Assembly (NCBI RefSeq): GCF_014637345.1 | Contig: NZ_BMEX01000001.1 | Span: 124,001 to 188,000 of the forward strand | Source: Kroppenstedtia guangzhouensis | GTDB lineage: Bacteria > Bacillota > Bacilli > Thermoactinomycetales > DSM-45169 | DNA length: 64,000 nucleotides | Reading direction: 5' to 3' | Shown here: in pieces, positions 35,772-45,495 of the stretch | Position numbering within the stretch: the stretch's first letter is position 1 | How the letters are laid out: the number at the start of each line of letters is the position of its first letter | Made by a program: the position numbers and the translations under genes | The notes under the pieces: model-generated | Databases searched by the model: none | Seen by the model: only the letters and a program-made list of their open reading frames with translations | Told to the model about the DNA's origin: nothing

Positions 35772-38510
35772 GTGTCGGAAGGCAGCCGTTATCTGGACTG
35801 GGACATGGAGAAGTTGACCACCCACTTTGATGTGGATCCGGCTGAAGGGCTGGAGCATTCAGAAGCGGAGAAACGACTGGAAAAAGTGGGGCCCAACCAG
35901 CTGGCCGAGGGGCAGAGATTATCCCCGCTGGCTCTGCTGTTAAACCAATTCAAGGACTTCATGGTGCTGGTGTTGCTGGCAGCCACACTGGTTTCCGGAC
36001 TCCTGGGGGAATATACCGATGCGATCGCCATCATCGCCATCGTCCTGTTGAACGCTGTCCTCGGGTTTATTCAGGAATTCCGGGCGGAGAAATCTTTAAA
36101 GGCGTTGAAGGAGTTGTCCGCCCCCATGGCCCGGGTGAAGCGGAACGGTTCCTGGAAGCGGATTCCGGCGGCGGAGCTGGTACCGGGAGATATCGTCTCC
36201 ATTGAGAGTGGGGACCGGATTCCCGCTGATTTGCGCTTGATCCACGCGGAGAATCTGTACATTGAAGAATCGGCTCTCACCGGGGAGTCGGTACCGGTCA
36301 GCAAGACCGGCGGTGTCATCCGCGGCGGAAAGGAGATTGCCCTGGGAGATCGGAAAAATATGGCCTTCCTGGGGACAATGGCGGTTCGGGGCACTGGGGT
36401 CGGGGTGGTGGTGTTCACCGGGATGAAGACGGAGATGGGCAAGATCGCCCACCTGATCCAAACCACGGAATCGATGCAGACCCCTCTGCAGAACCGGTTG
36501 GAGCAGTTGGGGAAAGTATTGATCGTTGTCTCCCTGTTCCTGACGGCAGTGGTGGTGTTGACCGGGATCGTTCACGGGCATGATGCTTACAAAATGTTCC
36601 TCGCCGGTGTCAGTTTGGCGGTGGCCGCGATCCCGGAGGGATTGCCGGCGATTGTCACCATCGCTCTGGCCCTCGGGGTGCAACGGATGATTCGGCGGCG
36701 GGCCATTGTCCGCAAGCTGCCGTCCGTAGAGACCTTGGGGTGTGCCTCGGTGATCTGTTCGGATAAGACCGGAACTCTCACCCAGAACAAGATGACCGTC
36801 ACTCATTTGTGGCTGGACGGGCGCCAGTTGGAAGTGTCGGGATCCGGCTATAAGCCTGAAGGGGAATTCATCTTTGACGGCCGAAAGGTGAATCCCGGCA
36901 GAGACCCGGGGTTGAAGCGACTGTTGGAGGTAGCGGTCCTCTGCAACAATGCCAGGCTGATCCGGGAAAGCAGCCGGGAAGGCATGCTCCGACGGAAACA
37001 GGAGAGCTGGCGGGTGGACGGGGATCCCACGGAAGGGGCACTGATGGTGGTCGGAGCGAAGGGGGGGCACACCGGGGAAGCCCTGGAGAAAGAATGGAAG
37101 CGGGTCCGGGAGTTTCCCTTTGATTCAGAACGGAAAATGATGTCTGTTCTTGTGGAAAAGGGGAAAGGTCAGCGCGTGCTGATGACCAAAGGTGCTCCCG
37201 ATGTGCTGCTGAACCGGTGCACCCACCTCCTGCGAGGGGGGCGTCCGGTTCCACTGACTGAGGCGATGCGGGAGAAGATCTTGTCCCATAACGATCAGCT
37301 GGCAGCGATGGCTCTTCGAAACCTGGCCTTCGCTTACCGCGAATGGAAAGGGGTCGAGCCCGGCCGGGAGACTGAGGCAGAGCGGGAGTTGGTGTTTGTC
37401 GGTCTGGCCGGGATGATCGATCCTCCCCGGGAAGAAGTGAAAAAGGCGATCCGAACCTGCCGTCGGGCCGGAATTCGGACCGTGATGATCACCGGGGACC
37501 ACCAGACCACGGCCGTGGCCATCGCTCGGCAGTTGGGAATCTTGACCGAGGGAGGGCTCACGGTCAGTGGAAATCAACTCCAGCGGATGAGCGACCGGGA
37601 GTTTGAACAGAAATCCAAAAACATACAGGTCTATGCCCGAGTCTCTCCCGAACACAAACTGAAGATCGTGAAAGCCCTGCAGAAGGACGGGGATGTGGTG
37701 GCGATGACGGGAGACGGGGTAAACGATGCACCGGCGATCAAGGCGGCGGATATCGGGATTGCCATGGGAATCACAGGAACGGATGTGTCCAAGGAGGCCT
37801 CTTCCCTGATCCTGTCTGATGACAACTTTGCCACCATTGTCTCGGCGATCGAGGAAGGGCGCAGTATCTACGACAATATCCGCAAATTTATCAGTTACCT
37901 GCTGGCCAGCAATGTGGGGGAGATCTTGGTCATGTTTTTGGCGATGTTGGCCGGAATGCCCCTGCCCTTGGTCCCGATCCAGATTCTCTGGGTCAATCTG
38001 GTCACCGATGGACTTCCGGCGATGGCCTTGGGAGTGGATCCTGCAGAAGAGGACACCATGGACCGGCCGCCCCGCAACAGCCGGGAAAGTATTTTTGCCA
38101 GAGGGGTCGGATGGAAAATTGTCTCCCGGGGTCTGCTGATCGGAACTTTCACCCTGGCCTCTTTCTGGGTGGCGTATCAGGAGGCACCGGATGACCTGGT
38201 CCGGGCCCAGACCATCGCTTTTGCCACCTTGGTGTTGGCCCAGCTGATTTATGTTTTCGACTGCCGCAGCAGTCAGTCGGTTTTCCATCGCAACCCCTTG
38301 AACAATCTGCCACTGGTGTTGGCCGTCGTTTCCTCGGCTTTGTTGTTGCTGGTGGTGATGTACTATCCCCCGTTGCAGCCCATTTTCCATACCGTATCTC
38401 TGGGCTTCAGGGAATGGGCCTTGGTGGTTGCGGCATCGGCGCTTCCCACCCTGCTGGCAGGGCTGATCGATCTCATCCGGCCTGTCCGGCAGCCGGTTCA
38501 TCATGGATGA
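35772..38510 (+). CDS. yloB: P-type Ca2+-transporting ATPase (type IIA)
   Basis: A 912-residue P2A ATPase. Visible motifs in order are the actuator-domain TGES ([17 protein letters not shown]), the M4 ion-site [12 protein letters not shown], the phosphorylation site [15 protein letters not shown], the nucleotide-binding [22 protein letters not shown] and the hinge [21 protein letters not shown]6 carries the second ion site ([16 protein letters not shown]). In Bacillus YloB accumulates calcium in spores. I chose GTG 35772 behind GGGGGAGGG; an in-frame ATG at 35730 would add 14 residues not typical of the family. Its Bacillus neighbour yloC appears only at 63.9 kb. Confidence 0.95.
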   Translation: MSEGSRYLDWDMEKLTTHFDVDPAEGLEHSEAEKRLEKVGPNQLAEGQRLSPLALLLNQFKDFMVLVLLAATLVSGLLGEYTDAIAIIAIVLLNAVLGFIQEFRAEKSLKALKELSAPMARVKRNGSWKRIPAAELVPGDIVSIESGDRIPADLRLIHAENLYIEESALTGESVPVSKTGGVIRGGKEIALGDRKNMAFLGTMAVRGTGVGVVVFTGMKTEMGKIAHLIQTTESMQTPLQNRLEQLGKVLIVVSLFLTAVVVLTGIVHGHDAYKMFLAGVSLAVAAIPEGLPAIVTIALALGVQRMIRRRAIVRKLPSVETLGCASVICSDKTGTLTQNKMTVTHLWLDGRQLEVSGSGYKPEGEFIFDGRKVNPGRDPGLKRLLEVAVLCNNARLIRESSREGMLRRKQESWRVDGDPTEGALMVVGAKGGHTGEALEKEWKRVREFPFDSERKMMSVLVEKGKGQRVLMTKGAPDVLLNRCTHLLRGGRPVPLTEAMREKILSHNDQLAAMALRNLAFAYREWKGVEPGRETEAERELVFVGLAGMIDPPREEVKKAIRTCRRAGIRTVMITGDHQTTAVAIARQLGILTEGGLTVSGNQLQRMSDREFEQKSKNIQVYARVSPEHKLKIVKALQKDGDVVAMTGDGVNDAPAIKAADIGIAMGITGTDVSKEASSLILSDDNFATIVSAIEEGRSIYDNIRKFISYLLASNVGEILVMFLAMLAGMPLPLVPIQILWVNLVTDGLPAMALGVDPAEEDTMDRPPRNSRESIFARGVGWKIVSRGLLIGTFTLASFWVAYQEAPDDLVRAQTIAFATLVLAQLIYVFDCRSSQSVFHRNPLNNLPLVLAVVSSALLLLVVMYYPPLQPIFHTVSLGFREWALVVAASALPTLLAGLIDLIRPVRQPVHHG

Positions 38511-38652
38511 GCCGTTGAAAAAAGCGCCTTCCTGGGTTATGCTCAATGCATATCCCATGAAAGAGGAGAGATCCGATGGTGCCATGGGTAACATCGGATT
38601 CTTCTTGATCCCGGAAAGGAAGAGAAGGCGTTCTGTGGGGGCGCCGTGAGTG

Positions 38653-39492
38653 ATGCGATTTACAAAAATGCACGGATTGGGTAACGATTTTATCGTGGTT
38701 ACAGAACACACCCTGCCAAAGGAGGCCCCGGAGCTGGCTCGTCGCCTGTGTGACCGTCGCTTGGGTGTGGGGGCCGACGGTTTGGTCTTTCTTCTCCCGT
38801 CCCGGGCGGGGGACGTCCGGATGCGGATTCTGAATGCGGACGGAAGTGAGGCGGAACAGTGTGGCAACGCCGTCCGTTGCGTGGCCAAGTACTATTATGA
38901 ACGGATTTCCGGAGAGAAGAAGGAGATCATCGTGGAGACGGGAGCGGGTCTGCAACCGATCCGGCTGGAAACCGACGGGAGTCAGGTGGAGGATATATGC
39001 GTCGATATGGGACAGCCGATCCTGGAAGCGAGCCGGGTCCCGGTGGCGCTGGAAGGAAAGCAAGTGGTGGATCATCCCGTGACGATCGGGGAAAAGAGTT
39101 TCCGGTTTACTGCGGTCTCCATGGGCAATCCCCACGCGGTGATCTTTGTGGATGATGCCGCCGATTTTCCGGTGGAGACTTGGGGTCCCCGACTGGAGAC
39201 TCATCCCCTTTTCCCCAATAAAACCAATGTGGAATTTGTGACGATTCACTCTCCCCGGGAACTGGAGATGCGGGTTTGGGAACGGGGTGTCGGGCCCACC
39301 CTGGCCTGTGGCACCGGGGCCTGTGCCTCCCTCGTGGCGGCAGTCCTAAACGGAGCCGCTGACCGTCGGGCACGGGTCCGTCTCAAGGGCGGCGATCTGG
39401 AAATCCAATGGAGCGAAAGGGATGACCGGGTCTACATGACCGGTCCCGCCCGGATGGTCTTTGAAGGGGAGTGGGGGGAGGAGTTCAGCTGA
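38653..39492 (+). CDS. dapF: diaminopimelate epimerase
   Basis: Converts LL- to meso-diaminopimelate for lysine and peptidoglycan. The 279-residue protein has both catalytic cysteines: the first in ADGSEAEQCGNAVRC and the second in TLACGTGACASLVAA. MHGLGNDFIVV near the N-terminus and VSMGNPHAVIFV in the middle are also conserved. GTG 38650 directly precedes ATG 38653 and either could be used. It stands alone, between the Ca2+ ATPase and a convergent YeiH gene, with a shared terminator. Confidence 0.96.
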   Translation: MRFTKMHGLGNDFIVVTEHTLPKEAPELARRLCDRRLGVGADGLVFLLPSRAGDVRMRILNADGSEAEQCGNAVRCVAKYYYERISGEKKEIIVETGAGLQPIRLETDGSQVEDICVDMGQPILEASRVPVALEGKQVVDHPVTIGEKSFRFTAVSMGNPHAVIFVDDAADFPVETWGPRLETHPLFPNKTNVEFVTIHSPRELEMRVWERGVGPTLACGTGACASLVAAVLNGAADRRARVRLKGGDLEIQWSERDDRVYMTGPARMVFEGEWGEEFS

Positions 39493-39502
39493 ATCCGGTT
39501 TG

Positions 39503-39549
39503 AAAGCAAACACTTGTTTGATCTCCCCGATCAAACAAGTGTTTGCTTT
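39503..39549. terminator. bidirectional terminator between dapF and the YeiH gene
   Basis: A perfect 21-bp inverted repeat: AAAGCAAACACTTGTTTGAT plus C, loop TCCCC, and the complement ending GTGTTTGCTTT. It serves the convergent genes on both sides. Confidence 0.9.
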
Positions 39550-39610
39550 TCTGAACTCCCGATCGTGGTGGAATGGGGGATGGAAATCAGGGGTTCCGGT
39601 TCCGGACCTG

Positions 39611-40654
39611 TCAAGTGACAAAGAAGGTGACAACGGAGAGCAGAACCGAAGTGATAACCATGGCGATGAGAGGGCGGAGGGCCTTGTTGCGCAAATCCCG
39701 AAGATGGACGTTGAGACCGAGACCGACCATGGCCATGGTCAGAAGCAAGCTTGCTGCATTGGACAAGCCCTCCATCACACTCTCCGATACGGGAATCGCT
39801 TTGCCAAGGAGATAGGTTCCGACGAAACTCATCAGGATAAATCCGACGAGGAACCACGGAAACTCGATGTTGGCACGGGCCTCTCCGGCGTGTTTCCGTT
39901 TCATCCAGTATATGAGGATGAAACACAGGGGGACCAGGAGGAAAACGCGGCCCAATTTCGCCAACAGTGCGATGGCCAGTGCATCCTGACCGGCGGGGGC
40001 GGCGGCCAATGCCACATGGGCGATCTCATGAAGGCTGATCCCGGACCAGATCCCGTATGAGACACTGTCCAGGGGCATCAAGGGTTTGATGAGCGTGTAG
40101 CCGATCGCAAACACAGTGCCGACCAGGGCGATGATGCCGACACTGATCGCCGTATCCTCATCCTCAGTCTTCAGAATGGGAGAGACGGCGGCAATGGCGG
40201 CGGCACCACACACCCCCGTACCCACTCCGAGGAGAAGGGAAACAGTGGTGTTCGCCTTCAACCAGCGGGCCAACAACAGGGTCAACCCGATGGCGAACAG
40301 GATGGTCCCCGCTCCCCGCACCAACAGGGGCAACCCGTCATGAAGCACGACTTCGATGTTTAACCGTAGCCCATACAGGACAATCGCAATGCGGAGCAAT
40401 TTTTTGGAGGAAAATTGAATCCCGGAACGGATCGATTCCGGGTAACCTGAAAATTGGCGGAAAGTGACAGCAATCACTATTGCGGAGGCCAAGGGACCGA
40501 TCCGATCAAACCCGGACAAATGGGATAAACCGTAACCCAACACAGCAATGACAAAGGTGAAGAAGATGCCGCCGATCCATCCTTTCCAGCGGCTCGTGCC
40601 GGAGGATTTGGTCTCCATATCCGGATGTTGCACACTTAGGGTTTGCTCTGACAT
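39611..40654 (-). CDS. YeiH/UPF0324 family putative sulfate or anion exporter
   Basis: A 347-residue integral membrane protein with about ten helices. Motifs of the UPF0324 family are present: GYGLSHLSGFDRIGPLASAI, RIAIVLYGLRLNIE, LLLGVGTGVCGAAAIAAVSP and the glycine/proline-rich WSGISLHEIAHVALAAAPAG. Family members are linked to sulfite/sulfate or related anion transport by gene context, without firm biochemical proof. It is divergent from a LysR regulator, as yeiH and yeiE are in enterobacteria, with a palindromic operator between them. Confidence 0.88.
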   Translation of the reverse strand: MSEQTLSVQHPDMETKSSGTSRWKGWIGGIFFTFVIAVLGYGLSHLSGFDRIGPLASAIVIAVTFRQFSGYPESIRSGIQFSSKKLLRIAIVLYGLRLNIEVVLHDGLPLLVRGAGTILFAIGLTLLLARWLKANTTVSLLLGVGTGVCGAAAIAAVSPILKTEDEDTAISVGIIALVGTVFAIGYTLIKPLMPLDSVSYGIWSGISLHEIAHVALAAAPAGQDALAIALLAKLGRVFLLVPLCFILIYWMKRKHAGEARANIEFPWFLVGFILMSFVGTYLLGKAIPVSESVMEGLSNAASLLLTMAMVGLGLNVHLRDLRNKALRPLIAMVITSVLLSVVTFFVT

Positions 40655-40692
40655 GTGACCCCTCCTCTCGCTCTTTAATTAACGTAAGTGAT

Positions 40693-40710
40693 TTTCGCTT
40701 ATAAGTGAAA
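40693..40710. promoter_or_regulatory. palindromic LysR-type operator between YeiH and lysR genes
   Basis: TTTCGCTTATAAGTGAAA is an 18-bp palindrome with two mismatched central-flank positions. AGTGATTTTCGCTTATA and CCATAAGTAAAATCAT nearby repeat parts of it. It is the natural site for the divergent LysR protein. Confidence 0.55.
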
Positions 40711-40783
40711 TAAATTATATAAATATGGGCCATAAGTAAAATCATATAATCATGCGGGACATCTGTCGGGGAGAGGATACGGT

Positions 40784-41695
40784 ATGGATCCACATTTGCG
40801 GGTTTTTGTCACAGTGGCGGAAAAGAAAAACTTCTCACGGACAGCAGAAGAGCTACACATGACTCAGCCCGCTGTCAGTCAATACATTCAAGCATTGGAA
40901 CGGACGATGGGTACCAAGCTGATTGAGCGAAACAACAAGTTTGTCTGTCTGACCAAAGCGGGTGAGATCGTCTATCATCATGCGCGGGAGATTTTGGGTT
41001 TGTATACACATATGCAGTCGCTGGTGGATGATCTTATGAAGGTGGCGAGCGGAAACCTGTCGATCGGAGCCAGTTATACATTTGGTGAATATATCCTGCC
41101 CCAAGTAATCGCCCGGCTTTACGGGCAGTACCCCTTGATCCAACCGTCAGTCACCATTGGAAATACGACGGAGATCGCGGAATCGGTTGCCGATCGGCAT
41201 CTGGATGTGGGAATCGTGGAGGGGGAGTTCAACGATGAGCGGTTGAATACCGAACCCTTTGCAGAAGATTGGATGCATATCATCGTCCCTGCCGATCATC
41301 CATTGACCCGACAAAAACAGGTCACTATCCGCGATTTGAAAAAGGAGAACTGGATTGTGCGGGAGCAGGGCTCCGGTACCCGGGAGGCAACGGAGAAGAT
41401 GTTTAAAAAGTTGGGCTTCGCACCGGATCATCTGATGGAATTCGGCAGTACCCAGCTGATTAAGGAATCTGTGGAGGCGGGCCTGGGGATCAGTTTTTTG
41501 TCGAACTGGGCAGTGCGGAAGGAAGAGTCTCTGGGAACCATTCATCTGTTGAAAATGGAAGGAACCCCGATTCCCCGGAAGTTCACCCGGATCACTCAGG
41601 ATACCCCCTTCCAAACGAAGGCGCTGGAGGTTTTTATAAACGAATTGCACCGGTTGGAACCGCTTTTCTCCACCGAAAATCTCGGAAAGGAATGA
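40784..41695 (+). CDS. LysR family transcriptional regulator (CysL/YeiE-like)
   Basis: A 303-residue LysR regulator. The N-terminal winged helix-turn-helix is classic (FVTVAEKKNFSRTAEELHMT, QPAVSQYIQALERTMGTKLI), followed by a linker helix and a periplasmic-binding-like effector domain (GNLSIGASYTFGEYILPQVI, GIVEGEFND, VPADHPL, VEAGLGISFLSNWAV). The overall look is that of CysL/YeiE-type regulators of sulfur metabolism, in agreement with the divergent YeiH gene. ATG 40784 is preceded by GGGGAGAGG. Confidence 0.9.
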   Translation: MDPHLRVFVTVAEKKNFSRTAEELHMTQPAVSQYIQALERTMGTKLIERNNKFVCLTKAGEIVYHHAREILGLYTHMQSLVDDLMKVASGNLSIGASYTFGEYILPQVIARLYGQYPLIQPSVTIGNTTEIAESVADRHLDVGIVEGEFNDERLNTEPFAEDWMHIIVPADHPLTRQKQVTIRDLKKENWIVREQGSGTREATEKMFKKLGFAPDHLMEFGSTQLIKESVEAGLGISFLSNWAVRKEESLGTIHLLKMEGTPIPRKFTRITQDTPFQTKALEVFINELHRLEPLFSTENLGKE

Positions 41696-41779
41696 ACCGG
41701 GGATCAGGTCCCATCGGTCAGGTCCAGAGAATGAGGGGGCAGTTACTCGAGCACTTTTTCACTTTTTTGCAGAAAAGCA

Positions 41780-41810
41780 TTGCATTGGGAAGGGGGGGAC
41801 GTTGTATAAT
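41780..41810 (+). promoter_or_regulatory. possible promoter of ilvA
   Basis: TTGCAT (41780-41785) and TATAAT (41805-41810) with a long 19-bp spacer. Confidence 0.45.
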
Positions 41811-41835
41811 GGTCTGAAAAGATCGGGGGATACTT

Positions 41836-43131
41836 ATGGAACCGTCATCACCAACACCGACTAGTATAAAAAAACGGGAAACACTCTCCCGGATGTCTGT
41901 AGAAGAGATCATCGTCGCCAATCACATCCTCAAGGATGTGATTATCCATACTCCCCTACAGAGGGATCCCGTGCTGTCAGCCAAATATGACTGCAATCTA
42001 TATCTGAAACGGGAAGATTTGCAGGTGGTTCGTTCTTTCAAAATCCGTGGAGCATACAATGTGATCCGCCATCTCGATCCGCAAAAGTTGGAACGGGGAG
42101 TCGTCTGCGCCAGTGCCGGCAATCATGCCCAGGGTGTTGCCTTGTCCTGCAAAATCTTGCAAATTCCTGGCCGGATTTTTATGCCCAGCACCACTCCCAA
42201 ACAAAAGGTTTCCCAAGTGAAAAGATTTGGCGGCTCCTTTGTGGAAGTGGTGCTCACCGGGGACACCTTTGATGACTCCCTGGCAGAGGCGCTGCGATAC
42301 GGGAAAGAGAAAGGGATGGAGTTTATTCATCCCTTTGAGAATCCCCTCACTATCGCCGGTCAGGGAACGGTGGGTCTGGAGATCCTGAACGACCTGCAGG
42401 AACCGGTGGACTACCTGTTCGTCAGTGTCGGGGGAGGGGGCTTGGCGGCGGGGGTGGCCTCCTATGTGAAAAGCCTCAGCCCTGCCACCCGGGTGATCGG
42501 GGTGGAACCGGCGGGAGCTCCCTCCATGAAAAGGTCTGTAGAAGCCGGTCGGATCATCGAATTGAATGAAATTGAAAAATTCGTCGACGGTGCTGCAGTC
42601 CGTCAGGTGGGAGAGCTCACCTATGCCATCTGCCGGGAAACGGTGGATGAGTTTACTCTGGTACCGGAGGGCAAAGTTTGCACCACGATCCTGGACCTGT
42701 ACAACGAGAACGCGATTGTGGCCGAACCCGCCGGTGCTCTGTCCATTGCCGCCCTCGACGGATACCGGGATGAGATTCGCGGCAAGACGGTGGTTTGCGT
42801 GGTGAGCGGGGGCAACAACGACATTGACCGCATGCAGGAGATCAAAGAGCGCTCCTTGATCCACGAGGGATTGAAACATTACTTCTCCGTCAATTTCCCT
42901 CAACGGGCCGGCGCCCTTCGGGAGTTCCTCGATGAAGTGCTCGGCCCCGATGATGACATCACTCGCTTTGAATACATCAAGAAAAACAGCAAGGAAAACG
43001 GCCCCGCCCTTGTCGGAATCGAATTGAAACGAAAAGAGGACTACGCCCCCCTGATCGACCGCATGAACCGCAAAGGCTTTCACTACATCGAAATTAACAA
43101 GGACCCCCACCTGTTCCACCTGTTGATCTAA
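41836..43131 (+). CDS. ilvA: threonine ammonia-lyase, biosynthetic (IlvA)
   Basis: PLP enzyme that turns threonine into 2-oxobutyrate, the first step to isoleucine. The 431-residue protein has the PLP lysine in VVRSFKIRGAYNVI, the SAGNHAQGVALSC asparagine-histidine motif and the phosphate loop VGGGGLAAGVASY. The short C-terminal domain (HYFSVNFPQRAGALREFLDE, VLGPDDDITRFEY) is a single ACT-like regulatory module, as in Bacillus IlvA, and suggests isoleucine feedback. The first 15 residues are probably disordered. No other ilv or leu genes are nearby. Confidence 0.95.
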   Translation: MEPSSPTPTSIKKRETLSRMSVEEIIVANHILKDVIIHTPLQRDPVLSAKYDCNLYLKREDLQVVRSFKIRGAYNVIRHLDPQKLERGVVCASAGNHAQGVALSCKILQIPGRIFMPSTTPKQKVSQVKRFGGSFVEVVLTGDTFDDSLAEALRYGKEKGMEFIHPFENPLTIAGQGTVGLEILNDLQEPVDYLFVSVGGGGLAAGVASYVKSLSPATRVIGVEPAGAPSMKRSVEAGRIIELNEIEKFVDGAAVRQVGELTYAICRETVDEFTLVPEGKVCTTILDLYNENAIVAEPAGALSIAALDGYRDEIRGKTVVCVVSGGNNDIDRMQEIKERSLIHEGLKHYFSVNFPQRAGALREFLDEVLGPDDDITRFEYIKKNSKENGPALVGIELKRKEDYAPLIDRMNRKGFHYIEINKDPHLFHLLI

Positions 43132-43171
43132 AGCCGGAATGGCGGGAGGTCTCACGGAACCATCCTCTGTA

Positions 43172-43338
43172 AAATGTCGTCGACCCCCGGTAATGCAAAA
43201 ACCCCCGGGGATCGACGACATTTGTTATATGATGATTGAACTTGATCTACCAAGGGTCGGGCGATCACCAGCAAGGATCCAGCGGAATCCGATCTGGGAT
43301 CAGATCTTGAAAAGCCAGCGGGCATGCAGGTAAAATGG
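43172..43338 (+). promoter_or_regulatory. CRISPR leader with a long hairpin and possible pre-crRNA promoter
   Basis: An 18-of-19 inverted repeat (AAATGTCGTCGACCCCCGG at 43172-43190 with CCGGGGATCGACGACATTT at 43205-43223) encloses TAATGCAAAAACCC. It could end ilvA transcription or be part of the leader. TTGAAA (43307-43312), 18-bp spacer and TAAAAT (43331-43336) directly abut the first repeat. The leader side is set by the decayed repeats at the other end and by the ATTGAAAC repeat terminus. Confidence 0.55.
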
Positions 43339-44122
43339 GTTTAGAATGTACCTATGAGGAATTGAAACACCAGTTCCACCCTCCCCGACTTGATACCCCT
43401 GGCTCGTTTAGAATGTACCTATGAGGAATTGAAACAACGGAATTTGTATTTCCAAGCTAATCCAATGGTCAACCGTTTAGAATGTACCTATGAGGAATTG
43501 AAACCTCCAGCGTGCAAGCCTTTGATCAGGTCAGTTGTGCCGTTGTTTCCCCGCTAACCTCTCAAACGCTTCCGCTATCCGCTTTGCCGTCTCTCCCGTG
43601 TTCTCACCTAACGCCTTGCACGTTTAGAATGTACCTATGAGGAATTGAAACCAGAGAGGCGTGAAAGCCACACGCGAAATCCCTGTTCCGTTTAGAATGT
43701 ACCTATGAGGAATTGAAACAGCCTTGGCTGGAAGAGCAGGGTCTTGACGCGTTTCGTTTAGAATGTACCTATGAGGAATTGAAACCCTAGAAAAAGATAT
43801 GATATCGATAGTGATAATACTATCGTTTAGAATGTACCTATGAGGAATTGAAACACTTCTTCCAACTGATTCTGTAACCATTCAAGAATCTCGTTTAGAA
43901 TGTACCTATGAGGAATTGAAACCTTGATCGGACGTGTATCTTCAGCAATCCGATACGAGTTTAGAATGTACCTATGAGGAATTGAAACGGGCTCAACCTC
44001 CTGCATCGGAACCCGGGAGAGAGTGTTTAGAATGTACCTATGAGGAATTGAAACGTTGGCTTGTGTCTGCTGTAAACCTTGCTGAAACTTGCGTTTAGAA
44101 TGTACCTATGAGAAATTGAAAC
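43339..44122 (+). CRISPR. CRISPR array, 11 repeats of 30 bp and 10 spacers, type I-B/III-like repeat
   Basis: The 30-bp repeat begins GTTTAGAATG, has CCTATGAGG in the middle and ends GGAATTGAAAC. Repeats start at 43339, 43406, 43475, 43622, 43690, 43756, 43825, 43893, 43959, 44025 and 44093. Ten are identical; the last has one G to A change (GAGAAATTG). Spacers are 36-39 bp except the third, which is 117 bp (43505-43621). A truncated or decayed repeat (GAGGGATTGAAAC, 44161-44173) follows exactly 38 bp after the last full one. The ATTGAAAC end is typical of I-B and III systems of Firmicutes. No cas gene lies in the window. Confidence 0.98.
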
Positions 44123-44173
44123 ATGGTTATCATGAACATTTTCAAATCACTTATTAGACTGAGGGATTGAAAC

Positions 44174-44604
44174 TCCTCCGATTCCCGGTAGTCCGCTTCC
44201 ACATTGCCGATCGTATACATCTTGTCTAGTATTGTTTGGATCGTACGAGGCCTGTTGATTAACCGGGAAGGGTTACTGAAAACAAAAATTGCTTTTGCGC
44301 TTTCCTTTCTCCGGGGACGGTGGGACGGCTGTGATCTCTTGCAATAAGCACAAACGATGACTGGCTTCACGGATGCTGGTCCATGATTTGGTTGGCAATA
44401 GAAAAAACCGGGGCTCTCAGCCACGGTTTTTTCGGTTTAAGTATCTTTTTAATCTTTACACCATTTTTCAGGAGCAAACCCCTTGTTTATCACATAACCC
44501 GGACAAGCCCGGATGCCAAGTTGCTTTTTTTATGTGCTTCCCATTCAGATGCCTGAAGATTCGAACAAGTACGACGTATGCGGTCGAAGGTATTGAAACA
44601 AATT
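44174..44604. other. intergenic region downstream of the CRISPR array
   Basis: About 430 bp with no convincing gene. It may hold older, decayed spacers: the 38 bp after 44173 are followed by a sequence with only weak likeness to the repeat. The short open frames here lack ribosome sites. A terminator-like hairpin is listed separately. Confidence 0.4.
44401..44434. terminator. bidirectional terminator-like hairpin
   Basis: GAAAAAACCG and CGGTTTTTTC flank GGGCTCTCAGCCA, giving a stem with A- and T-runs on both sides. Confidence 0.7.
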
Positions 44605-44641
44605 AAAAAACGGAAAATCCGGATTGTTCGGGTTTTCCGTT
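44605..44641 (-). terminator. terminator of the CarD-like gene
   Basis: On the minus strand AACGGAAAACCCG and CCGGATTTTCCGTT pair, followed by TTTTTT. It overlaps the stop codon of the gene. Confidence 0.85.
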
Positions 44642-45119
44642 AACAATGGGCGGCTTCATTCAACAGCCGGGTGGCTTGTTCCTCCTCAATCCCCTTTACC
44701 AGCACCAGTTCGCTGATCAAAATCTGTTTGGCGTTGTCCAGCAGTTTTTTCTCACCGGTGCCGAGGGCTTTCTCTTTGCTGATCTGCGTCAGGTCCCGGA
44801 TCACTTCGGTGGTTTTATAAATGTCACCGGTTTTCATCTTATCCAGGTTCATGCGGAACCGTTGGTTCCAGGAGCCCGATGCAGAGGAGGGATCGTCATT
44901 GAACAGGAGCAATACGTCCTCCATTGTGTCAGGGTCGACGATATGCCGGAGTCCCATATCGTCGATTTTTGCTGCGGGAATCATGATTTGCACGTTTCCC
45001 AGAGACATGTGAATGATGTAGTAACGTTGTTTTTTTCCGAGGATCTCTTTTTCTTCTATGGCCTCAATCACACCGGCTCCATGGAGAGGGTAAACGATTT
45101 TGTCACCAACTTGGAACAA
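44640..45119 (-). CDS. CarD family transcriptional regulator (CdnL-like)
   Basis: A 159-residue protein with an N-terminal RNA-polymerase-interacting Tudor-like domain (MFQVGDKIVYPLHGAGVIEA, the same fold as in TRCF/Mfd) and a helical C-terminal DNA-contacting domain (WNQRFRMNLDKMKTGDIYKT, TEVIRDL, ALGTGEKKLLDNAKQILISE). CarD/CdnL proteins stabilise open promoter complexes, mainly at rRNA promoters. The start at ATG 45119 is fixed by the domain. It is transcribed alone, with its own terminator. Confidence 0.92.
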   Translation of the reverse strand: MFQVGDKIVYPLHGAGVIEAIEEKEILGKKQRYYIIHMSLGNVQIMIPAAKIDDMGLRHIVDPDTMEDVLLLFNDDPSSASGSWNQRFRMNLDKMKTGDIYKTTEVIRDLTQISKEKALGTGEKKLLDNAKQILISELVLVKGIEEEQATRLLNEAAHC

Positions 45120-45392
45120 TCAGCCCACCTCCGTAATTGAAACCCTTGTTTAAAGAATACCACACTTTAATACACAAATCAAACAAAATTTAAAATGATA
45201 CCATGAATATAGGTTATTCGTCAAGAAGGTATGATAAAAAATCACCTGTATGGGGTTTAACCCAGATAAGGGGTCTGGATTCATCGGGGAGGAAGGCAGA
45301 GGAGGGTGTGTTGATTTATTTTCCCCAATCCAGAGGCAAGGAATGGAGAAGGATTTTGGTGGACTCACCGTCTTCCCATGACAGATCGATTA
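45120..45392. other. intergenic region without a recognised gene
   Basis: It should hold the promoter of the CarD-like gene. The open frames on both strands have no ribosome sites and no recognisable domains. Confidence 0.4.
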
Positions 45393-45420
45393 TAAAAGTC
45401 CCGCCGATGGAAGGCGGGAC
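45393..45420 (-). terminator. terminator downstream of luxS
   Basis: On the minus strand GTCCCGCC-TTCCATC-GGCGGGAC followed by TTTTAT. Confidence 0.75.
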
Positions 45421-45495
45421 CATGAACAGCAACCTGATTTTCAAAAAAGATCTGTTCTATCCGGCGGGCCCGGGCGGGAGGACTCATGGTTAGTC

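Noticed and set aside
43624-43881. Repetitive minus-strand frame containing VSIPHRYILN several times
   Set aside because: It is the translation of the CRISPR repeats, not a protein.
44095-44424. Minus-strand open frame running into the distal CRISPR repeats
   Set aside because: It reads through repeat sequence at its end and lacks a ribosome site; open frames across CRISPR repeats are common artefacts.
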